This document shows positions 26,079 through 35,727 of a stretch of DNA of 64,000 nt, piece by piece. The DNA is from Saprospiraceae bacterium (GTDB lineage Bacteria > Bacteroidota > Bacteroidia > Chitinophagales > Saprospiraceae), in contig JALHQW010000019.1 in NCBI GenBank assembly GCA_022841745.1, positions 1-64,000 of the forward strand. Direction: 5' to 3'. Both the position numbers and the translations under genes were made by a program. Each line of letters starts with the position of its first letter. Within the stretch, counting starts at the first letter, position 1. The notes under the pieces were generated by a model that saw only the letters and a program-made list of their open reading frames with translations, did no database searches and was not told the DNA's origin.

Positions 26079-27209
26079 TTATTCAAGATGCCTTGCCAAT
26101 AGCTCTCCCGCCAACTGGTTCCCATGTACGTTCCAATGCCAGTCTTGCTTGAAATACAAGGACTTTGAAGTATCTGCGCTGGTCTTTTCTATGAACTGTG
26201 GGACGGCATCAATCAGGGTTATTTGCAAGCTATCGCAAATGGCCGCCAAGTGCTGCCGGGGCTTGGTTGGTTCAAATTTGCTGGCATCCAAGCCATACAT
26301 CGCTATGAATTGTTGCCAGTCCGCTTCATAGACCTCCGTTTTTTCAGGGATGTAAAACACGGCCAGCCCACTACCAGCAGCAGCCGTTTTTTGCCGCAGG
26401 CGATGCAAAATACCCGCCGTCACCTGCCATGCCGCTGCCATTTCGGGCGAGTCGGCCTTTTGGTAAATGCGCCACTCGTCCGGCACGGTTTGGCCATCAG
26501 CTTGCGACCGGTCACGCAGGTTTTTCAGGCGGCGCACCAGTTCCGAATTGCGCAGCAGCCAATCCTTTGCCTTGGACGGAAAACTGCGCTCAGACATGGT
26601 GGGCACGGGCACATTGGTCAGTAGCAGGCTATCTCCCGATGGCACGAAGAGCGGCTTGAACCCCCGGTCGTAGTACCTCGGCTGGTTGTTGAACCAAGGG
26701 TCGTTGATGCAGAACATGAGCACCGTGAAGTCGGGCGAATAGTGGATGGCGTCCCGCTCGAAGCAAAGCAGTTCCTGGTCAGTGGAGTAGCCGCCCGTGC
26801 CGAAATTGATGACCTCAATGCGCTGGGTTGGCCTTGCTTCACGCAGTTTTTGCTTCAAAACCTGTGAGAAAAGGCTGTCGAAACCCACCGTGTAACCCTC
26901 GGCAAAAGAGTCGCCCAGCACCGCGATACGGTACTCGCCACTGTCCTTTTGCAGCGGGTATTCCGGCCCACGTATGCCTTGCGAATTGATGCTTTCGAGC
27001 ACCTCGTATTCGGGCGTTTTGTGGTGGCCATTGGCGTTAGGGATTTTGCGCCAGCCGAGCAGCGAGTCGTACTCGCAGTACAATTGGTGATGGTTGAAAT
27101 TGGCTGCCTTGGGCGTCACAGCTCGCAGGACGAACTCGGCCAGCAGCAGGCTGACGACCGTCGAAATGGTCACCAGCAGCAGGTTCTGTTTTGAAAAAAA
27201 GCCTTTCAT
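26079..27209 (-). CDS. SGNH/GDSL-like esterase with N-terminal membrane anchor
   Basis: 376 residues from the ATG at 27209. A single transmembrane helix is at about residues 9-30. The body shows block I GDSFAEGY (nucleophile Ser), GTGGYSTDQE (block II-III type) and a late HWNVHGNQLAGELLA (catalytic Asp/His region; DWHWN). Family members remove acyl groups from polysaccharides. It probably faces the periplasm. No neighbours suggest a substrate. Confidence 0.82.
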   Translation of the reverse strand: MKGFFSKQNLLLVTISTVVSLLLAEFVLRAVTPKAANFNHHQLYCEYDSLLGWRKIPNANGHHKTPEYEVLESINSQGIRGPEYPLQKDSGEYRIAVLGDSFAEGYTVGFDSLFSQVLKQKLREARPTQRIEVINFGTGGYSTDQELLCFERDAIHYSPDFTVLMFCINDPWFNNQPRYYDRGFKPLFVPSGDSLLLTNVPVPTMSERSFPSKAKDWLLRNSELVRRLKNLRDRSQADGQTVPDEWRIYQKADSPEMAAAWQVTAGILHRLRQKTAAAGSGLAVFYIPEKTEVYEADWQQFIAMYGLDASKFEPTKPRQHLAAICDSLQITLIDAVPQFIEKTSADTSKSLYFKQDWHWNVHGNQLAGELLARHLE

Positions 27210-27378
27210 CCAGGGCAAAGTTCGCAATTGCCGCAAGCCAACTTGATAAAAATCAGCTTACGTGACAAACAGCTTCCAAATATCTGCTGCAATTTTGCAG
27301 CGCAAAAACGGGAGAAATCCAGTTTTGAGTTAACAGCAAGCCTGCAACTTGCCATTTCGTTAACCAGTTTTTAAAAAA

Positions 27379-28422
27379 ATGAAACTCCACAACAAAGTCA
27401 ACAGGGACGAGCTGCGACAGCGCCTGTTGCAAAGCAACGAACAGCGCACGACGCTCTCGTTTTACCAGTACGCCCATATCGAAGACCCCGCCCGCTTCCG
27501 CAACGAGCTGTACCTGCTGCTCGATGCCGTGGGCACTTATGGCCGCATCTATGTGGCCAAGGAGGGCGTAAACGGCCAAATCTCAGTGCCTTCGACCAAC
27601 TTCGAGGCTTTCAAGAAGGCGCTCTACTCCGTGCCCTTCCTTAATGGCATACGCCTCAATATTGCCGTGGATGACGATGGGAAGTCGTTCTTCACGCTGG
27701 CCATCAAGGTGCGGGAAAAAATCGTGGCTGATGGCCTCAATGACGCCAGCTTCGACGTGACCAAGCGGGGCCACCACCTAAGCGCCGCCGAGTTCAACGC
27801 CCTGACTGACGACCCCGACACACTTATCGTGGACATGCGCAACCACTACGAGAGCGAGGTCGGCCATTTCAAGGGTGCCATCCTGCCCGACGTGGCCACG
27901 TTCCGGGAGGAGCTGCCGCTGGTTGAAAAAATATTGGAGGATAAAAAAGACCGCAATATAGTGATGTACTGCACGGGCGGCATCCGCTGCGAAAAGGCCA
28001 GCGCCTACTACCTGCACAAAGGTTTCAAGAACGTGTTTATGGTGGACGGGGGCATCATCGAGTACAGCCGACAGTGCGAAGAGCACGGGCTGCCCAACAA
28101 GTTCATCGGCAAGAACTTCGTCTTTGATGAGCGGCTCGGCGAGCGCATCAGCGAGGACGTGGTGGCGGTCTGCCACCAGTGCGGCTCTCCCTGCGATACG
28201 CATGTGAACTGCGCCAACGACGCCTGTCACCTGCTGTTCATCCAGTGCCCCAGTTGCGCAGCAAAATACCAGCACTGCTGCTCGACCAAATGCGCCGAGT
28301 TCAACCAACTGCCAGAGGAGGAGCGGGTGGTGCTCCGCAAAACGGAGGTATTCAACGGTTCGAAGTTCAGCAAGGGGCGCTACAAGGCATTCCGCCATGG
28401 TGAGGGACTGGTGATGGGGTAA
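27379..28422 (+). CDS. trhO: tRNA uridine(34) hydroxylase, rhodanese type
   Basis: 347 residues. An N-terminal acylphosphatase-like domain ([24 protein letters not shown]) is followed by a rhodanese domain with the active cysteine in [13 protein letters not shown], and a cysteine-rich C-terminal region ([30 protein letters not shown]). The family hydroxylates U34 of certain tRNAs. Cytoplasmic. Confidence 0.92.
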   Translation: MKLHNKVNRDELRQRLLQSNEQRTTLSFYQYAHIEDPARFRNELYLLLDAVGTYGRIYVAKEGVNGQISVPSTNFEAFKKALYSVPFLNGIRLNIAVDDDGKSFFTLAIKVREKIVADGLNDASFDVTKRGHHLSAAEFNALTDDPDTLIVDMRNHYESEVGHFKGAILPDVATFREELPLVEKILEDKKDRNIVMYCTGGIRCEKASAYYLHKGFKNVFMVDGGIIEYSRQCEEHGLPNKFIGKNFVFDERLGERISEDVVAVCHQCGSPCDTHVNCANDACHLLFIQCPSCAAKYQHCCSTKCAEFNQLPEEERVVLRKTEVFNGSKFSKGRYKAFRHGEGLVMG

Positions 28423-28860
28423 GCGTTGCTGTGCAAAATGGCCGTTGGAAACTTTCGGGAGATTTGCGGCGTTAGCAAGCTGGTTAGGAAATTAGGAAAT
28501 TAAAGATTCACGCAAGTAAATTGAGGTGCTGGGAGCAGTTAATTATAGAGATGAACGCATTTAAAGTTGAAAGCAGCCGTCTTCGAGAGGAGGGGTTATC
28601 AAACCCCGGTGTTCTGGGACGACGGGGTTTGATAACCCCTCCTCTCGAAGATGGCCGCTAATTGCGCAATCCGAATATCAATTTCAAATGCGACTACCCA
28701 TAATTGCTTGATGGTCAATAAAATGACTGTTTCCCCAATTATTATCGAATTAAACATTTTTACCAAAATAATCGAGTGCTAAGGTCAACGTAAATCGGAT
28801 GAGCTACAGTACGCTGCTAATCTTTTTACTTTCTCCTTTTTACTTTTTACTTTCTGAATT
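28423..28860. other. Long gap with hairpin and pyrimidine tract
   Basis: 438 bases between two plus-strand genes. A large hairpin sits at 28576-28655. Downstream is AT-rich DNA. A tract of repeated TTTTTACTTTC words (28826-28857) directly precedes the next start codon, a single-arm word array. No ORF. Confidence 0.6.
28580..28651. repeat. Perfect 28-bp inverted repeat
   Basis: Arms 28580-28607 and 28624-28651 (core GAGGAGGGGTTATCAAACCC) with a 16-base loop; the flanks GCC and GGC extend the stem. No T-run follows, so it is not a standard terminator. Confidence 0.85.
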
Positions 28861-29307
28861 ATGACTTTGGAAGAACGCATCATGGAAGACCTCAAGGAGG
28901 CCATGCGCAACAAGGACGAAGCTGCTAAACGGGGCATCAGGGCCATCAAGGCGGCCATTTTGGTTGCAAATACTGACGGTTCCGGCCTCGCCGTAGAGGG
29001 CGACCGGGAGATAAAGCTACTGCAAAAACTCGTGAAGACCCGCCGTGACTCCCTCGAAATCTACGAGCAGCAAAACCGGGAGGACTTGGCCGTGGTGGAG
29101 CGGGAAGAAATCGCCGTCATCGAACGCTACTTGCCCAAGCAGTTGGACGAAGCGGAGTTGGAGGCAGTCTTACAGGAAGTTATCGCCAAGGTAGGCGCCA
29201 CCGGCCCACAGGACATGGGCAAGGTCATGGGCGCTGCCACCAAGGAACTCGCTGGCCGTGCCGATGGCAAATTGGTATCGGCCACCGTGAAGCGGTTACT
29301 GAGCTGA
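28861..29307 (+). CDS. GatB/YqeY domain-containing protein
   Basis: 148 residues, the normal size for YqeY. Signatures: MTLEERIMEDLKEAMRNKDE, an arginine-rich helix and the tRNA-binding-like tail VGATGPQDMGKVMGAATKEL followed by GRADGKLVSATVKRLL. The fold matches the C-terminal domain of GatB, the tRNA-dependent amidotransferase subunit; the free-standing function is unknown. Cytoplasmic. Confidence 0.92.
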   Translation: MTLEERIMEDLKEAMRNKDEAAKRGIRAIKAAILVANTDGSGLAVEGDREIKLLQKLVKTRRDSLEIYEQQNREDLAVVEREEIAVIERYLPKQLDEAELEAVLQEVIAKVGATGPQDMGKVMGAATKELAGRADGKLVSATVKRLLS

Positions 29308-29619
29308 TAGCTTCCAGTTACGAGCTACGAGTTCATTGAAGAAAAACCTTCCAAGCCGTCGAGGTTTGGGAGTTTTTTTTGTTTATAGTGCTCGCCTTTA
29401 AGTTTTGGGGATAGCCCCAAGGTAGGCCGGAACCCCAGTTCCGGTTCAATCACACCGAAACTGGGGTTTCGGTGTACGTTTGGCCATGCTCAAAACATGA
29501 CGGTGCCCAGTATAGCACAAGCTCAGCGCATGGTTCGCAGGCGGTTCGATGGGCATTGCCCCGTCGAACAAATAACTACCTTTGTTGCGAAGCAACAGCA
29601 AAAAACGAACGCCAACAAC
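29308..29619. other. Gap with terminator-like and GC-rich hairpins
   Basis: 312 bases. A weak terminator (AAACCT/AGGTTT then T8) is near 29342-29380. Two imperfect 18-nt palindromes, CCGGAACCCCAGTTCCGG (29427-29444) and CCGAAACTGGGGTTTCGG (29455-29472), can each fold alone or pair with one another. A promoter precedes the next gene. Confidence 0.55.
29556..29584 (+). promoter_or_regulatory. Bacteroidota promoter upstream of the polysaccharide genes
   Basis: TTG at 29556-29558, then 18 bases, then TACCTTTG at 29577-29584 (perfect TAnnTTTG). The predicted start lies just upstream of the ATG at 29620, which supports that start over the one at 29497. Confidence 0.65.
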
Positions 29620-31038
29620 ATGACGACACTTGAACAGGAACGTCCTTTCACATCCCGCAGCACACTGCTATCGCTGGCCATCATCCTTCTGGCCTATGTC
29701 CTGCTGCACATGAAATACTATATCTATTATGTGGACGACGCCTGGTTCGTTTCCGAGAACTACTACTACTGCCAGACCGGGAAAATAGAGGATGTGCTGT
29801 TCAGGGCAGTGGACGCCCCCGACCGGGTGCTGCTGTTCGGGAAAACTTATTTTCAGGTTTATGGCAACTTCATGGAATGGTTCGGCTGGACGAAGGGCAA
29901 CGCTATTCTGCTGTCCAGTATTTTCACCTGGCTCAGCGCGTGGTTTTGGTGGCGGAATGCCAAACTGCTCGGCTTTTCCGAGGTGTTTTCTCGTACGGTA
30001 GGGCTATCGGTACTCATCCTTCCCGCTTTTTTCAATGCAGCGATGCTTACCCGCCCCGATGCCTTCGTTTTTTTACTTAGTGCTGCCACATTTTGGGCCT
30101 TCCTGAAAAAAATCTACCCACTGTCCGGCTTCCTGTTTTTGGTGTCGGTGGAGAGCCACTTGATGGGCATAACCGGGGCATTTTTCATATTGGCCTACGT
30201 GCTTGCCACTTGGCGCAGCTTTTTTGACGAGGGCTGGAAGCTGTCGCTGCATGTATTGTTGTTCCTTGTGGGTGCGGGTTTTGGCGCCTGTTATTTCTAT
30301 TGGTTGCACCCTGATTTTACTTTTGAAAGGCTCAATACGATCCTTTCCATCAAAATGGGGATGAACGACTTTAAATACGGCTATATCGTCAAATATTTTA
30401 CCCAACAATTTTGGTACAGGCACGTCTGGGAACTGCCCGTGCTTATTACGGCAATTTATCTTTTTATAAAAAACCGGCTCTGGAAAGACAACCTGTTTAT
30501 TCCTGTTTTTTTTACCGTAGCTGTGCTGTCTTCATTCGTTACAAGCCGCCCAAATGCCAACTATATGGTGTTCATTTACCCAGCTTTTGTTTTTTTCGGT
30601 ATCTATGTTTTTGAAAAAACAGGATGGCTGAAAAAGCTGTCGAACATTGTAGCGGTATTGCTTTTAGTGCTGTACGGGGCACATTATTTCGCCCACAGGA
30701 CTTATGATTTTAATAGGATAATAACCGAAACAAAAGCGGCGCTCCCACAGGATGGCCTGACGGTAATTGGCATGCCTGACAATTGGTTTGCCGCTATGGA
30801 CAGGCCATTTCATCCAATTTACCATTCGGTGGACTATATCCCAGAATTGGGCATCAAGGAGTTTTATTTAATCCGCAATGATTATATCAGCCAAAGAAGC
30901 CGGAATTACCATGATTTTATTGCATGGTGCCATGCAAATTATGAAGTAGTTCCGCTTAAAAAATTCAATGCTTATAAAGACAAGCAAATTGAAGTATTTC
31001 ATTGTAAGCCAATACAAACCGCCCCGCAGGGCAATTAA
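29620..31038 (+). CDS. GT-C-fold membrane glycosyltransferase-like protein
   Basis: 472 residues from the ATG at 29620. About ten to twelve membrane helices. The first loop has YYVDDAWFVSENYYY, with the adjacent aspartates typical of polyprenyl-phosphate-sugar-dependent glycosyltransferases. It is followed after 21 nt by a GT2 gene that likely makes the polyprenyl-phosphate sugar. The two probably form a sugar-transfer pathway at the membrane. Confidence 0.75.
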   Translation: MTTLEQERPFTSRSTLLSLAIILLAYVLLHMKYYIYYVDDAWFVSENYYYCQTGKIEDVLFRAVDAPDRVLLFGKTYFQVYGNFMEWFGWTKGNAILLSSIFTWLSAWFWWRNAKLLGFSEVFSRTVGLSVLILPAFFNAAMLTRPDAFVFLLSAATFWAFLKKIYPLSGFLFLVSVESHLMGITGAFFILAYVLATWRSFFDEGWKLSLHVLLFLVGAGFGACYFYWLHPDFTFERLNTILSIKMGMNDFKYGYIVKYFTQQFWYRHVWELPVLITAIYLFIKNRLWKDNLFIPVFFTVAVLSSFVTSRPNANYMVFIYPAFVFFGIYVFEKTGWLKKLSNIVAVLLLVLYGAHYFAHRTYDFNRIITETKAALPQDGLTVIGMPDNWFAAMDRPFHPIYHSVDYIPELGIKEFYLIRNDYISQRSRNYHDFIAWCHANYEVVPLKKFNAYKDKQIEVFHCKPIQTAPQGN

Positions 31039-31059
31039 TCTTGAAACTCAGCACCTACG

Positions 31060-32034
31060 ATGAGCAATCCGCAAATTAATTTTTTAGTGCCGCTTTATAA
31101 TGAGGAGGAGGTTTTCGCTTCATTGATAGATAGGCTGACCCAAATCATGGAATCCTCGCCGCTCACCATTGAGGCCATCCTCGTGGATGATGGCAGCCGC
31201 GATGCCACGCCGCGCCTTCTGCGCGAGCTTGCCCTCCGCGACGCCCGTTTTCAGGCCATTTACCTCTCCCGAAACTTTGGCCACCAGCTTGCCCTCAGCG
31301 CCGGACTTAGCTACGTGAACGCCTCGGAGGCCGTACTCATCATTGACGGCGACCTGCAAGACCCGCCGGAACTGCTGACCGAATTTTACGAGCAATACAA
31401 GCTGGGTTATGATGTGGTTTATGCCGTTCGGAAAAAGCGCAAGGAAAGCTTTTTGAAAAAGGCAGCCTATAAAGCCTTTTATGCTTTTTTAGATAAAATA
31501 GCTTATATAAAAATCCCCATTGACAGCGGCGACTTCTCCCTCGTGAGCCGCCGGGTGGTTGACCACCTAAACCAAATGCCGGAGGAAAGCCGTTTCCTGC
31601 GGGGCATGAGGAGCTGGATTGGCTATAACCAAATCGGCCTGGAATACGAGCGGCAGGAACGGCACTCAGGCCAGTCGAAATACCCGTTGGGCAAGCTCAT
31701 AAAATTGGCATTCAATGGCATATTCAATTTTAGCGAATATCCGATAAAAGTGGTATTCAACCTTGGGATACTCGTACTAATCGTGTCCATTGTATATTTC
31801 GGCCATACGCTATTTAAAAAATTGGTTTTTGGCACCACACCCGAAGGTTTTACTGCATTATTGTTCACTATTATCATGTTCGGCGGGGTACAATTAATAG
31901 CATTGGGCTTAATTGGCGAATATGTGCTGCGCATATTTTTTCAGGTAAAAGGCAGGCCCTTGTTTATCGTGAAGGAGCGGATTTGCCAGAAGGTCGTACT
32001 ACCGCCAAAACCCGCCGCCAATCCTCCCGGCTGA
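31060..32034 (+). CDS. GT2 family polyprenyl-phosphate glycosyltransferase
   Basis: 324 residues. The GT-A domain has NFLVPLYNEEE, ILVDDGSRDAT and the DxD-like IIDGDLQDPPE, followed by GDFSLVSRRVVDHL. Two transmembrane helices are at about 230-290. This is the layout of DPMS/GtrB-type enzymes that charge polyprenyl phosphate with a sugar. The 3' end overlaps the convergent flippase gene by 71 nt. Confidence 0.88.
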   Translation: MSNPQINFLVPLYNEEEVFASLIDRLTQIMESSPLTIEAILVDDGSRDATPRLLRELALRDARFQAIYLSRNFGHQLALSAGLSYVNASEAVLIIDGDLQDPPELLTEFYEQYKLGYDVVYAVRKKRKESFLKKAAYKAFYAFLDKIAYIKIPIDSGDFSLVSRRVVDHLNQMPEESRFLRGMRSWIGYNQIGLEYERQERHSGQSKYPLGKLIKLAFNGIFNFSEYPIKVVFNLGILVLIVSIVYFGHTLFKKLVFGTTPEGFTALLFTIIMFGGVQLIALGLIGEYVLRIFFQVKGRPLFIVKERICQKVVLPPKPAANPPG

Positions 32035-33469
32035 TGAACCCTAAAGCCGAGGCAACGGCAGCGTACAGTATAAAATAAAGGGCGGCCAACAAGACGAATT
32101 TCAGTTCTGCAGCCATGTCCAATCGGGTTTTCAACAAAAAAATGGGCAGCGCAGCCAGCGTCGCAACGGCCAGCACTTTCAGGTAGTGCCCCATCGGGAA
32201 AACTTCTGCCCAATCCGCCTTCAACAGGCCACGGATGCTGTTCAGCGAATACCACCAGACAAACATATTGGCCAAAAAGGCGGCAACCGGCGGCCCAGCC
32301 ATGCCCAACCACAGCACCATCGGAATGCTCAGGGCTATGTTCACCACGAAGAGCCAAATGGCACTCCAAGTAATGGTCTTGGTGCTGCCCAAGGCTCGTT
32401 GCATACCACTGTAAGAAGCCACTCTTTGCAACATTATCAGCGTATAGATGCGGAACGGCAGTGCCGCATCCACGTAGGCCGCCGAAAACAGCAGCGTTAT
32501 GAACTCCTCGGCCAAGGTCAGCAGCACCAGCACCATTGGCAGTACGATGACCGACAGCCGCCGTATGCCACGCAGCCAAAGGCTGAGCAGCGCCGCACGG
32601 TCACCCTTCAGGTGGTTCGACACGAGGTAGGGCATCATCACCGCCCCCACCGAATAGGCAATGGTAGGCACAATGGGTATCTCCCTGGCCCCCACCGCAT
32701 ACACAGCGAACATGGCAATCGGCAAAAACGCCTGTGCCACGATCTTGTCCGCCTCCCGATTGAGCGCCCAAAACACCTGTGCAAGGTTCATCGGAACGGC
32801 ATATCGGAGCAGTTCCCGCACGGTTCCCTCGGGCAAAGGCATACTGGCATCACCCCCCAAGGCTTTTCTGTACAATGCCGCACTCACCAGAAACCGCAGC
32901 ACGGCAAAGACCAGCATACCCACGCTGATGCCCACCACGGGCCAAGGCGTGAGCAGCGGCAGCGTGAGCGCCAGGAACTGCGCAATGCCCACAAACACGT
33001 TCAGGCCAGCCGCCACCTTAGACCGCCCCACGGCGATGAGCACATTGGGCAGCGGCGTGGTGACCAGTTCGAACAGCAGTGCCGCCATAAACAACCAGAC
33101 CAACTGCCGCACCAGTCCAAACCCCTCTTGGATTGATCCCAGCCAGCCGATGGCCAGCATCACGACCGCACCAGCCAACGCCAGCCGGAACAGCAACTTG
33201 GCCAGCAGTTGGCAAAGCGCCTTGCGTCGTGCCTCCCCATATTTTTCGAAGAAATAAAAAACGCTGTCCGGCAGCCCCAACTGTCCGAAAGTGTTGAGCG
33301 TGGCATAGACCGCCAACAAGTACAAGACCACCGCCGCATCCGATTTCGGCAGGAACCGGGCCAGCAACATGGCCGCCAACACCTGTGCAATGGCCGTGAC
33401 CGCCCTGCTCAGGGTGTAGATGCTCGCCCGGCGGGCAAGACTCGGCGTCTTGTTTGATTTATCAGACAT
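31964..33469 (-). CDS. Polysaccharide flippase (Wzx/MATE-like, oligosaccharidyl-lipid exporter)
   Basis: 501 residues with about 12-14 predicted membrane helices. The N-terminus ARRASIYTLSRAVTAIAQVL and the mid part IVPTIAYSVGAVMMPYLVS are typical of polysaccharide biosynthesis exporters. It should move lipid-linked glycans across the inner membrane, matching the two glycosyltransferases that converge on it. The last 71 nt overlap the GT2 gene on the other strand. Confidence 0.82.
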   Translation of the reverse strand: MSDKSNKTPSLARRASIYTLSRAVTAIAQVLAAMLLARFLPKSDAAVVLYLLAVYATLNTFGQLGLPDSVFYFFEKYGEARRKALCQLLAKLLFRLALAGAVVMLAIGWLGSIQEGFGLVRQLVWLFMAALLFELVTTPLPNVLIAVGRSKVAAGLNVFVGIAQFLALTLPLLTPWPVVGISVGMLVFAVLRFLVSAALYRKALGGDASMPLPEGTVRELLRYAVPMNLAQVFWALNREADKIVAQAFLPIAMFAVYAVGAREIPIVPTIAYSVGAVMMPYLVSNHLKGDRAALLSLWLRGIRRLSVIVLPMVLVLLTLAEEFITLLFSAAYVDAALPFRIYTLIMLQRVASYSGMQRALGSTKTITWSAIWLFVVNIALSIPMVLWLGMAGPPVAAFLANMFVWWYSLNSIRGLLKADWAEVFPMGHYLKVLAVATLAALPIFLLKTRLDMAAELKFVLLAALYFILYAAVASALGFISREDWRRVLAVVRPSGKSAPSR

Positions 33470-33490
33470 TTTTTTGAAGCTCGTCTTGAG

Positions 33491-33626
33491 AAGTTGGCAG
33501 TTCGACAGGGGGCAGTGTGCAGTCAGTTCGGCAGTTGTTTAGTCAGTGCCAAGTTAAAAGCGAGAGACTGAATGACTGCCGGACTGCACCCTGACTGCAA
33601 ACTGCTAACTGCCAAACTGCCAACTT
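33491..33626. repeat. Inverted word array, GGCAGTT / AACTGCC vocabulary
   Basis: The left part (33491-33550) repeats AGTTGGCAGTTCGAC, GGGCAGTG, GCAGTCAGTTCGGCAGTT. The right part (33570-33626) repeats GACTGCC, GACTGCAAACTG, AACTGCCAAACTGCCAAC. It fills the gap between two minus-strand genes and reaches into the end of the glycosylase gene. A 15-nt word is shared with the E2 gene (40991-41005). Confidence 0.82.
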
Positions 33627-34227
33627 ACCTAGCTGGACTCGTCCAAGCCGACCCCTTAATGCGAAAACGCCACGGCCACGCTGCACATTCCTTGGCATAA
33701 GCCACACCGACCCGTGGGCTGGCAATGATGTTTTCTTCCAAAATTACTTCGCCACGGTCTTCAAGCCAGATGGGGCCACCCGCATCGAGTAGGCTGAGGC
33801 CGCTTTGCGAAGTATGGATGCCAAGCGCCTGCGTCAAAGCGCCCGGACCAGCGGTCAGCTTGGGGTGCAGCTTATCCAAGCCTCTTCTTTCCAGCATAAA
33901 TTCCACGTTGTCGGTAGGTTCGATGCCCCGGATCAGCACGGCATGGGCCATTCCCTCCGGCCCGGTCACCACATTGAAGAGGTGATGGATGCCGTAGCAA
34001 AAATAGATATATGCCCTGCCACCTGCTGCGAACATGACCTCGGTGCGGGCCGTGCGGCGGTTGCCGAAGGCATGGCATGCCCGGTCGTCGGGGGCACGGT
34101 AGGCTTCCGTCTCCACGATTTTGCCCGCTGTCATTTGCCCATCGAAATGGGTGACGAGGTACTTGCCGAGCAGGTCTTTGGCGACTTGGACGGGGTCGGG
34201 GCGGGTGAAGAAGGGGAGGGGGAGCAT
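33625..34227 (-). CDS. 3-methyladenine DNA glycosylase (AAG/MPG family)
   Basis: 200 residues from the ATG at 34227. Signatures: FTRPDPVQVAKDLLGKYLV, IVETEAYRAPDDRACHAFGN (catalytic glutamate and tyrosine), and YIYFCYGIHHLFNVVTG. It excises alkylated purines in base excision repair, in the cytoplasm. Its stop overlaps the end of a word array. Confidence 0.93.
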   Translation of the reverse strand: MLPLPFFTRPDPVQVAKDLLGKYLVTHFDGQMTAGKIVETEAYRAPDDRACHAFGNRRTARTEVMFAAGGRAYIYFCYGIHHLFNVVTGPEGMAHAVLIRGIEPTDNVEFMLERRGLDKLHPKLTAGPGALTQALGIHTSQSGLSLLDAGGPIWLEDRGEVILEENIIASPRVGVAYAKECAAWPWRFRIKGSAWTSPAR

Positions 34228-34263
34228 TGCATCATTTTGAATCAACAAGCTATTTTGTTCTGT

Positions 34264-34887
34264 TTAGTTGGGAAAACGGGGATTGGATTTAATCCTTTTC
34301 ACCTGATTAAGGTGCCTTTCGGTATGAGCAATCCATAACAAAGTATATTGGTGCAGGTCTCGAATATGCCAAACTCCCCAATCAGGTGGCCTAAAGATAA
34401 AATGGAGCCTGAAGTCTGTTTTGGTTGTTTGGACCAAGCTGATTACTTCATTGCGAAAGCGGTTGAAAAAGCACATGAGTTCTTCTTTGTTTTTGAAACG
34501 TCCCATAGGTTGAGCGACGAACGGGGATTGCCCCTTATTTGGGTCGGTGGCATAGCTTACCATCACCGAGTCAATCCCTTTTACTGCATTCACTAGGTCA
34601 CGCCGTTCTTCCGTGTATTGGTTGTTCATCAAATCCCAATACAGCAGTTCCTCATAAACGCCGATATGTTCGATTACTTCAGCCACGGACCATTGACTAC
34701 TGTCGGGCTTAAAATACATTTGCTCCTCGTTCAGGTGCTCAACTTCTTTCAAAACGGCAGATTGGGAAGTTACCAACCCATTTATCAAGTTCTGCCTATC
34801 AGCCAGCGACCAAACAGGTTCCTGCTCTTGCGCCCGAATGACATTAGTTGAACCGAGGATAAAACAAGCAAATAAAAGGTTTTTCAT
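34264..34887 (-). CDS. DinB-superfamily protein with signal peptide
   Basis: 207 residues from the ATG at 34887, giving a signal peptide (MKNLLFACFILGSTNVIRAQ). The DinB four-helix fold is suggested by NGLVTSQSAVLKEVEHLNEE, WSVAEVIEHIGVYEELLYWD (first metal histidine) and LWIAHTERHLNQVKRI (last histidines). DinB proteins use a metal for thiol-linked transfers. An exported copy is a little unusual but common in Bacteroidota. Confidence 0.85.
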   Translation of the reverse strand: MKNLLFACFILGSTNVIRAQEQEPVWSLADRQNLINGLVTSQSAVLKEVEHLNEEQMYFKPDSSQWSVAEVIEHIGVYEELLYWDLMNNQYTEERRDLVNAVKGIDSVMVSYATDPNKGQSPFVAQPMGRFKNKEELMCFFNRFRNEVISLVQTTKTDFRLHFIFRPPDWGVWHIRDLHQYTLLWIAHTERHLNQVKRIKSNPRFPN

Positions 34888-34951
34888 AACAGTGAATTTA
34901 TTAGTTCCTACGAATACAATCATCGCTTTAGCGCATTTCTCTCATTTCATG

Positions 34952-35536
34952 TTATCTCATCAATGCCTTATAAAAATTCCCCTCCTCCAAATACCTGAAC
35001 ACCGCATCTGGCAGCAGGTATTGCACTGACTTCCCATCCTTGATGCACTGTCGAATATAAGTAGCCGAAATATCGAGCATAGGAGCTTCGAAATGCTTCA
35101 CATTGGGATGATTGCCATACTCGCCGAGGTCGTAGTTGGGTCGCTTGTAGAGATAGATTTCGTAGTCCCGCAGCAGGATTTCGAAGTTCTTCCATTTGTT
35201 GATGGTGGCGAGGTTGTCGCCGCCCATGATGAGGGCAAATTGCTTGTCGGGGTGTTTTTCCTTTAAATAGGCCAGTGTGTCAATGGTGTAGGATGGCTTG
35301 GGCAACTTGAACTCCACATCCGATGCCCGAAGCAATGGGTTGTCGCCGATGGCCAATTGGACAAGGTGAAGCCGGTCGTGGTCTTTAGCGAGGCCAGTTT
35401 TGGGCTTCAAGGGGTTGTGCGGACTGACGACCATCCAGACCTGCTGTAGGTCGGTGTGGATGGCCATGTAGTTGGCGATAATCATGTGCCCCACATGCAC
35501 GGGGTTGAAGGAGCCGAAGAACAAACCTATTTTCAC
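34952..35536 (-). CDS. nadD: Nicotinate-nucleotide adenylyltransferase
   Basis: 194 residues from a GTG at 35536. Nucleotidyltransferase motif GLFFGSFNPVHVGHM (HxGH) at the N-terminus, SPHNPLKPK, and the closing ISATYIRQCIKDGKSVQYLL (ISxTxxR) at the C-terminus. It adenylylates nicotinate mononucleotide in NAD synthesis. Cytoplasmic. It is divergent from fabH, with a single-arm word array (GGATTGAA words, 35540-35597) between. Confidence 0.93.
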   Translation of the reverse strand: MKIGLFFGSFNPVHVGHMIIANYMAIHTDLQQVWMVVSPHNPLKPKTGLAKDHDRLHLVQLAIGDNPLLRASDVEFKLPKPSYTIDTLAYLKEKHPDKQFALIMGGDNLATINKWKNFEILLRDYEIYLYKRPNYDLGEYGNHPNVKHFEAPMLDISATYIRQCIKDGKSVQYLLPDAVFRYLEEGNFYKALMR

Positions 35537-35727
35537 TTTTACAAGGATTGAAGGATTGAATGAAAGAAGGATTGAATTAGAGGGGGATTAAATATTGAAG
35601 GGCAAAGATGAAAATCAGCAAGGGAAATGCGGATTTTGCTTTACTTTGCCCCGCTTTTCAAGCTGCAAACATAGCAGTTTCCTTTCCCTACCGAACATAA
35701 CAAAACAACAACGAATCAGAATTGACT

